A stretch of 5,437 bases of DNA from an uncultured Eubacteriales bacterium. Its GTDB lineage: Bacteria; Bacillota; Clostridia; Christensenellales; UBA1242. This document shows, piece after piece, positions 1 to 4,274 of the stretch. The translations under genes and the position numbers were made by a program. Location of the stretch: positions 1 through 5,437 of the forward strand of contig CARBWQ010000076.1 of assembly GCA_948949055.1 (NCBI GenBank). The letters are read 5' to 3'. Positions within the stretch are counted from its first letter, which is position 1; every line of letters begins with the position of its first letter. The notes under the pieces were generated by a model. It did no database searches. It was not told the DNA's origin and worked only from the letters and a program-made list of their open reading frames with translations.

Positions 1-806
1 TTATCGCTGGTAAATTCATTTAGAGGAGTGACGAGGTCGCTAGTCTTTCTTCTAAAATTGGCATCTAATAGTTTTGTGCCAAGAATTTCTTCATAACAGT
101 TTTTAAGTTCAGTTAAAGTAAATTTCTTTGGTAGAAGATTGAAGACGATGTCTGTATATTCAAGTTTATTTTTAAGTCTATCAAGAGCAAGATAGATTAT
201 TTTTATATGGTCAAATGCTAGGTCGGTAGAAATTATTTCAAGCTCTTTTTCCATTTTAATGCCTTTGCTTATTAATTTTAATTTCAAATTGTTTTCAAGA
301 GTAGTTTCTTCATTTGAAAGAGTGATTTTGATTTCTTTTTCAACATTGTATCCCTCTGCTAAAACTTCTGTTTTTGTGTTTACGTTTTCTATGGAAATAT
401 CAAACCATTGTCCATTAGCTAGCTCTTCTTCCTTATTGGTAAGAAGCATATAGCTTACCGATAATACTCTGGTTCTAGGATCTCTTTGTTTATCCCCAAA
501 GGTAAATAACTGTTCTTTATAGTAATTATTAAGTGAAACTTTATTTTTTACGCATAAATCTAATGTTTCGTCAAGAGTGTTGTTTAAGTCAATAAAAGTA
601 CCAATTACTGCATAATGGTGGATAAAAGGGGAGTATTTACGATTGGTTAAATACACCTGCAATTTTTTCTCTGGCAGTTTTCGATAGTTGTCTGTTTCTT
701 TATCAACCATTCTTAGAATTACAGCATCAACAGTTACCGAAGGTTTTTGATATTCGCTATCTGAGTATAACTCTAAAAATTTTTTATCTTCAATAGATGT
801 TTGCAT
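1..806 (-). CDS. nrtR: NrtR-like transcriptional regulator of NAD metabolism (3' end outside window)
   Basis: The frame is open from ATG at 806 to the window edge (268 codons). Residues about 24-123 form a Nudix-like fold: a VDAVIL strand, then LTNRKYSPF, then the family-typical segment FTFGDKQRDPRTRVLSVSY (101-119). The Nudix box region (69-91) keeps the glycine but has lost the REXXEE catalytic residues (it reads LCVKNKVS), so hydrolase activity is not expected. Residues about 224-256 (LLPKKFTLTELKNCYEEILG, then NFRRK) match the winged-helix DNA-binding domain of NrtR proteins. Known NrtR repressors bind palindromic operators at NAD genes and are released by ADP-ribose; that role here is inferred. 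The start is supported by GAGGTGA at 816-810, which lies in the end of the upstream glycohydrolase gene. The gene starts 3 nt after that gene's stop and is last of the visible operon, so it is probably autoregulated through the 2462-2482 repeat. Only a short C-terminal tail should be missing. Confidence 0.86.
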   Translation of the reverse strand, partial: MQTSIEDKKFLELYSDSEYQKPSVTVDAVILRMVDKETDNYRKLPEKKLQVYLTNRKYSPFIHHYAVIGTFIDLNNTLDETLDLCVKNKVSLNNYYKEQLFTFGDKQRDPRTRVLSVSYMLLTNKEEELANGQWFDISIENVNTKTEVLAEGYNVEKEIKITLSNEETTLENNLKLKLISKGIKMEKELEIISTDLAFDHIKIIYLALDRLKNKLEYTDIVFNLLPKKFTLTELKNCYEEILGTKLLDANFRRKTSDLVTPLNEFTSD

Positions 807-809
807 ATT

Positions 810-1682
810 TCACCTCAAAAAATGTTCATTTTGATTTATTATCTCTTCAAATTTAAAGTTTGCTTGTTTTAATATTTGTGCATAGTCCTTTGGTAGATAA
901 CTTTCAACTATTTCAATTACATCTTGATTTATTCCGTAAAAAGCGCCAGCGACACTGCACGCAATTGCACAATTTGTGTCGGTATCTCCTCCCATAGAGA
1001 GCGTTAACCTAAGTGTTTCTTCAAAACTATTGCTTTCTAGGAAACATTGCAAAGCAAGTGGAACTGATTCAATAGCTTTTGATGTAAATGTATAAGTATT
1101 TCGAAGTTGCTTTAAGTTTAAGTTGAGTTTTATTCCAAGTGTTTCTTCAATAATTTGTCTAATTGCTTGTTTATTTTCATGATTTTTAGCAAAATATATA
1201 GCTTTTGCTGTTGCCATGGCGCATTTTATGGAATCAGTATGGTCATGTGTGCAGATGGTAGCTTTAATGACATTGCGTTCAAGCTCATAAATGGTTTGCG
1301 CATCAAAAGCGATAGGAGATATTCTCATCGCACAGCCATTTCCATAACTTTGATTAAAATCAGAACCTTGGCACCACTCGGTAAACATTTTACCGAACTT
1401 GTTATGTTCGCCTTCTTTTAATGAAAGAATTTCCTTTCTTCCGTAAAATTTAATATACTTTTCATAATTTTTATCATGTAAGATTGCATCGCATAGTGCT
1501 GTGGTAAGAACTGTGTCATCAGTATAACACATTCCGTCTTGGAAGAATTTATAGCTTTCCTTTAAAACTTCCTTTCTCATCTCAACATTTGGAGCTTGTT
1601 TGCGATGTTTTAGCTCATAAAATTCCATTTTAGAACCACAAATATCACCAATAATTGCTCCATATATTCCATTTCTATACAT
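810..1682 (-). CDS. ADP-ribosylglycohydrolase (DraG/ARH family)
   Basis: This 290-residue protein has normal length for the family and carries its metal-binding and substrate motifs in order: GAIIGDICGSKMEF (8-21), YTDDT (53-57), SYGNGCAMRISP (112-123), THDHTDS (145-151) and MGGDTDTN (230-237), followed by AGAFYGI. TDDT and DTDT are the acidic motifs that hold the two Mg/Mn ions. Family members cleave ADP-ribose from modified proteins, as in DraG acting on dinitrogenase reductase, or act on related ADP-ribose conjugates. The substrate here is unknown, and no nitrogenase or ADP-ribosyltransferase gene is visible. The start overlaps the nadE end by 8 nt (ATGTATAG contains the nadE TAG). GAGGAAG at 1695-1689 lies 6 nt upstream, so translation is probably coupled to nadE. 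Its product, free ADP-ribose, is the likely substrate of the Nudix domain encoded divergently and the likely ligand of the NrtR-like regulator. Confidence 0.93.
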   Translation of the reverse strand: MYRNGIYGAIIGDICGSKMEFYELKHRKQAPNVEMRKEVLKESYKFFQDGMCYTDDTVLTTALCDAILHDKNYEKYIKFYGRKEILSLKEGEHNKFGKMFTEWCQGSDFNQSYGNGCAMRISPIAFDAQTIYELERNVIKATICTHDHTDSIKCAMATAKAIYFAKNHENKQAIRQIIEETLGIKLNLNLKQLRNTYTFTSKAIESVPLALQCFLESNSFEETLRLTLSMGGDTDTNCAIACSVAGAFYGINQDVIEIVESYLPKDYAQILKQANFKFEEIINQNEHFLR

Positions 1683-2439
1683 CTAATTCTTCCTCATTAA
1701 AATAATTTTTTGTTTCATTAGGGTATTTAGCTACTCCAACTCTTTTATGCTCAGATAGTCTGTGCATCTTTGAAATTGTATCAAATTTATTGCCTTTCTT
1801 TCCTGTTCTGATGTATTCATCAAGTTCCTTGTATGAAAAGCCAAGTTTGTCTTCGTCGGTTTTGCCTGTAAGACCGTCATCAGGGACTTTGTTTACAAGA
1901 TGCTCTGGAAGGCCAAGCATTAGCCCAAGCTGGCAAACTTCTTCTTTTGTATAATTTGCAAGTACTGAAAAATCTCCAACATTATCTCCCCATTTAGTAG
2001 TGTAGCCAACCATGCCTTCTGAAAGGTTGGAGGTGTTTGCTACTAAATATCCCAAACTTCCTGCTATTGAATAAAGTGTAACCATTCTTAGACGAGGAGG
2101 GATATTAAAAGTAGTCACAGTGCTAAGAGGTTTGTCTTCTTTTTTTAAAATAGGAGTTATATTATCTATCATATTTGTATATAAACTATTAATATTAATA
2201 TTATAATACCTTATTCCAAGAAGCTCACAGCTCTCAACGGCGACTTTATTATCTTTCATTTCGCCGTTTGGCATAATTACTCCTACAACTTTATCTTTGC
2301 CAAGTGCATCAATGCAAAGTTTTGCAGTAATCAAACTATCTTTTCCACCACTCATTCCAAGTATAACCCCATTAGCATGAGCTGATTTGATATAGTCTTT
2401 AATCCATTTTTTAATATTCTCAATTTCAATTTTGTCCAT
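1675..2439 (-). CDS. nadE: NAD synthetase, ammonia-dependent type
   Basis: This 254-residue cytosolic enzyme makes NAD from deamido-NAD (NaAD), ATP and ammonia, the last step of both de novo synthesis and nicotinate salvage. The ATP-pyrophosphatase loop SGGKDS is at 30-35, NTSNLSEG at 135-142, TTKWGDNVGDF at 147-157, and PDDGLTGKTDEDKLGFSYKE at 186-205. All are characteristic of NadE. There is no N-terminal nitrilase (glutaminase) domain, so free ammonia is the expected nitrogen donor. The frame is open upstream to an ATG at 2490, but the start at 2439 is chosen for two reasons: AAAGGAG lies 7 nt before it, and the predicted -35 and -10 elements lie inside the upstream extension. The gene is first in the leftward operon and overlaps the glycohydrolase gene by 8 nt. 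Its substrate would come from the adenylyltransferase and PncB encoded on the other side of the control region. Confidence 0.96.
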   Translation of the reverse strand: MDKIEIENIKKWIKDYIKSAHANGVILGMSGGKDSLITAKLCIDALGKDKVVGVIMPNGEMKDNKVAVESCELLGIRYYNININSLYTNMIDNITPILKKEDKPLSTVTTFNIPPRLRMVTLYSIAGSLGYLVANTSNLSEGMVGYTTKWGDNVGDFSVLANYTKEEVCQLGLMLGLPEHLVNKVPDDGLTGKTDEDKLGFSYKELDEYIRTGKKGNKFDTISKMHRLSEHKRVGVAKYPNETKNYFNEEELDV

Positions 2440-2446
2440 GAATTTT

Positions 2447-2453
2447 CTCCTTT
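2447..2453 (-). promoter_or_regulatory. nadE: Ribosome binding site deciding the nadE start
   Basis: The minus strand reads AAAGGAG 7 nt before ATG at 2439. No comparable site precedes the in-frame upstream ATG at 2490. The predicted transcript would start near 2455, which leaves a leader of roughly 16 nt and excludes the upstream ATG. Confidence 0.85.
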
Positions 2454-2461
2454 CAATATTG

Positions 2462-2482
2462 ATATTATCACATTGATAATAT
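2462..2482. promoter_or_regulatory. Operator-like inverted repeat 1 (nadE side), candidate NrtR site
   Basis: The perfect 9-bp arms ATATTATCA (2462-2470) and TGATAATAT (2474-2482) flank the spacer CAT. The repeat matches the 2531-2551 copy at 18 of 21 positions, and at 20 of 23 when two flanking bases (TG) on the left are included. It covers the predicted leftward -10. A 10-bp palindrome, TCAATATTGA (2453-2462), abuts it at the expected transcription start and may extend the site. Assignment to the NrtR-like protein is inferred from gene context and symmetry. Confidence 0.75.
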
Positions 2483-2490
2483 TTTGTCAA
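2462..2490 (-). promoter_or_regulatory. Leftward promoter for nadE-glycohydrolase-nrtR
   Basis: On the minus strand a perfect -35 TTGACA lies at 2490-2485. Two -10 choices fit: TAATAT at 2467-2462 with 17-bp spacing, or GATAAT at 2469-2464 with 15-bp spacing and an extended TG motif (TGTGATAAT). Both choices lie inside the inverted repeat at 2462-2482, so a protein bound there would block RNA polymerase. The transcription start is predicted near 2455, from position only. Confidence 0.7.
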
Positions 2491-2508
2491 GAAATTTTCA
2501 AAAAATGC

Positions 2509-2537
2509 TTGACAAACTAATTTTTCCGTGTTATTAT
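2509..2537 (+). promoter_or_regulatory. Rightward promoter for the pncA-Nudix operon
   Basis: A perfect -35 TTGACA (2509-2514), a 17-bp spacer and -10 TATTAT (2532-2537, 5 of 6 consensus) form a strong housekeeping sigma promoter. The transcription start is expected near 2544, giving a leader of about 37 nt. That is too short for a typical riboswitch. The -10 lies inside the second inverted repeat. Confidence 0.8.
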
Positions 2538-2551
2538 CATATTGATGATAT
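2531..2551. promoter_or_regulatory. Operator-like inverted repeat 2 (pncA side), candidate NrtR site
   Basis: The arms TTATTATCA (2531-2539) and TGATGATAT (2543-2551) flank the spacer TAT and pair at 7 of 9 positions. This is a second copy of the perfect repeat at 2462-2482, with centres 69 bp apart. It spans the rightward -10 and the expected start site and is followed by the palindrome TGATATCA (2546-2553). The pairing with copy 1 is the main evidence that both are protein binding sites. Confidence 0.74.
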
Positions 2552-2570
2552 CACACATATACTAAATTTT

Positions 2571-2576
2571 AGGAGG
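2571..2576 (+). promoter_or_regulatory. Ribosome binding site of the pncA-Nudix gene
   Basis: A full AGGAGG lies 4 nt before the ATG at 2581 and fixes that start. Confidence 0.85.
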
Positions 2577-2580
2577 AAAT

Positions 2581-3762
2581 ATGAAAAATTTATTGATTGT
2601 TGTTGACATGGTAAATGGATTTATAAACGAAGGGGCACTTGCCGACAAGAGAATAAATTCAATAGTTCCATCTATCGTAAAAAAAATAGAGAGAGCAAAG
2701 AAAAATGGAGATATGATTATCGCTTTTAAAGATACTCACGAAATAAATGATGAAGAGTTTAAGCTTTTCCCTCCACATTGCGTAAAGGGTAGCAAGGAAT
2801 GTGAACTTATTGATGAACTTAAACCTTATGAAAAAGATATGTTGGTAATCAATAAAAATACTACTAATGGCTTTAATACAAAGGTTATGCAATCAATTTT
2901 AAGAAAACAAAAATTTGATAACATTGAAATCACAGGTTGCTGTACTGATATTTGTGTAAGTGCATTAACTGAAAGTCTTGTTAAATACTTTGAAAAAAAT
3001 AACATTGATACTAAAATTTATATTTCAGAGAATAGCGTTGATACATTTGATGCTCCAAATCATGAGGCAGACAAGGTCAATGCACAATCACTTAAACAGC
3101 TTGAAGAGATTGGCGTAAATGTTTCATATAACAATATGCTCAAACCTATAAGCGTAAGAAAACTTACAGATAGAAGATTTTTAAATATGTTTGAAGTAAC
3201 TTATGAAGGTGAAAATGGTCAAATAAGATATGAAATGGTTACAAGACATAAACTTCCAGAAGTTGTAAAACCTTCGCTTAATCCAGATGCAGTGCATGTA
3301 ATTCCATACTCTTATGTAAATGGCTCAATGGTTGTTTATCTTATTAAGGAATTTAGATATGCTATCGGTGATTATGTTTATGCAGTTCCAGCAGGACTTG
3401 TTGATGAAGGCGAAGATGGCAAAACAAGTGCTATAAGAGAACTCAAAGAGGAAATTGGTGCAGATGTACAGCACATTGAAAGAACTGAAACTTCCTCTTA
3501 CTCATCAGTTGGTATGACTGACGAGCGTGCAGAAATGTATGAAGCAGAAGTTAAACTCACAGGTGAGCAAAACCTTGTAGGTAATGAAAGAATTGAAGTT
3601 GTTCCTGTAAAACTTGAAGAACTTGAAAGTATGCTTGACAACGAAAAGTTTGGTGCTAGAAGCAAGTATAGTTTAAGAAGTTTTGTTTATAAGCAAAAGA
3701 TTAAAGAGCTTGAAGATAAAGTTAAACAGCTTGAAGAAGACGAAAACGAAAGAGGAGAATAA
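2581..3762 (+). CDS. Fused nicotinamidase (PncA) and Nudix ADP-ribose pyrophosphatase-type protein
   Basis: This 393-residue two-domain protein starts with a nicotinamidase of the isochorismatase-like fold (about 1-183). It shows the catalytic Asp9 (VVDMVNGF), Lys92 (INKNTTNGF) and Cys125 (GCCTDICV), with metal ligands Asp51, His53 (DTH) and His66 (PPHCVKGS). It should convert nicotinamide to nicotinate. A linker (about 184-200) leads to a Nudix domain with an intact box: G272, E278, then REL-EE-G (286-293). AVPAGLVDEGE and the later SVGMTDE resemble ADP-ribose pyrophosphatases, which yield AMP and ribose 5-phosphate. The SPG proline typical of that subclass is Val310, so the exact substrate is less certain. 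The tail (371-393) is a short charged coiled coil (I374, L377, V381, L384). No ribosome binding site or start candidate marks the domain boundary, so this is a true fusion. Both products of NAD cleavage, nicotinamide and ADP-ribose, could be handled by one polypeptide. It is first in the rightward operon. Confidence 0.93.
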   Translation: MKNLLIVVDMVNGFINEGALADKRINSIVPSIVKKIERAKKNGDMIIAFKDTHEINDEEFKLFPPHCVKGSKECELIDELKPYEKDMLVINKNTTNGFNTKVMQSILRKQKFDNIEITGCCTDICVSALTESLVKYFEKNNIDTKIYISENSVDTFDAPNHEADKVNAQSLKQLEEIGVNVSYNNMLKPISVRKLTDRRFLNMFEVTYEGENGQIRYEMVTRHKLPEVVKPSLNPDAVHVIPYSYVNGSMVVYLIKEFRYAIGDYVYAVPAGLVDEGEDGKTSAIRELKEEIGADVQHIERTETSSYSSVGMTDERAEMYEAEVKLTGEQNLVGNERIEVVPVKLEELESMLDNEKFGARSKYSLRSFVYKQKIKELEDKVKQLEEDENERGE

Positions 3763-3764
3763 TT

Positions 3765-4274
3765 ATGAGAAAGGTAGGTTGCTTTGTTGGCAAATTCCTA
3801 CCACCTCATATAGGTCATCTAAGCGTAATTGATAAAGCTATCAAAGAATGTGAAAAGGTGATCGTTGTTCTTGCTGAAAATCCAGAGCGTTCTGAGGCAA
3901 AATGTAGGGAAGCCTCCTTCCCTTACTTTTTGCCAACCCAGCGAATAAAATGGCTGGAAGAACATTATAAAAACAACCCAAATGTCAAATTTGTATTCCT
4001 AAATGAAAGTGGGCTTAAAAGCTTTCCAGAAGGACTTGACGAGTGGTCAGCAAGATTTAAAGAGGTGGTTAAGGATAAAATAACTGCTAAATATGCAGAT
4101 GAAAGCTATCGGGAATTAAATGAAAAATATTTTCCAGAATGCGAGTTCGTGCCAATTGATCGTGAGGCTATTGCAGTTCATGGCACTGACATTAGGACTA
4201 AACGAGATTATCTAAAATATGTCATACCAGAAGGATATGAAGATATAAAAAAAGCATTAAATGAGGAGAAAAAA
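3765..4274 (+). other. Adenylyltransferase part: NadR-type nicotinamide/nicotinate mononucleotide adenylyltransferase domain
   Basis: These 170 residues form a nucleotidyltransferase Rossmann domain. The N-terminal signature GKFLPPHIGH (9-18) carries the ATP-binding HxxH-type motif (H15, H18), and GTDIR (140-144) matches the C-terminal ISxTxIR-type motif. Between them, FLNESGLKSFPEGLDEWS (78-95) is typical of the NadR NMN adenylyltransferase domain (NE-G---P-G---WS). Unlike full NadR it has no N-terminal helix-turn-helix, and PncB rather than a nicotinamide riboside kinase follows. Well-studied NadR domains prefer NMN, but with PncA, PncB and NadE as neighbours the useful substrate would be nicotinate mononucleotide; that preference is inferred. 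Arg codons differ from the flanking parts: 2 of 9 are AGA here, against 15 of 16 in the pncA-Nudix gene and 11 of 13 in the visible pncB part. Confidence 0.85.

Noticed and set aside
1155..1421. Open 88-codon frame on the plus strand
   Set aside because: It is antisense to conserved motifs of the glycohydrolase and has no ribosome binding site or recognisable domain. The plus-strand frame at 259-453 (inside nrtR) and the minus-strand frames at 2659-2892 and 5120-5329 were rejected for the same reasons.
2440..2490. Longer nadE start at 2490, adding 17 residues
   Set aside because: The extension overlaps the -35, -10 and operator, lacks a ribosome binding site, and would begin upstream of the predicted transcription start. 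ATG at 2439 has AAAGGAG at good spacing.
2440..2580. Riboswitch or attenuator in the control region
   Set aside because: The predicted leaders are only about 16 and 37 nt, and the inverted repeats overlap promoter elements and have no U tract, so they fit protein operators rather than RNA structures or terminators.
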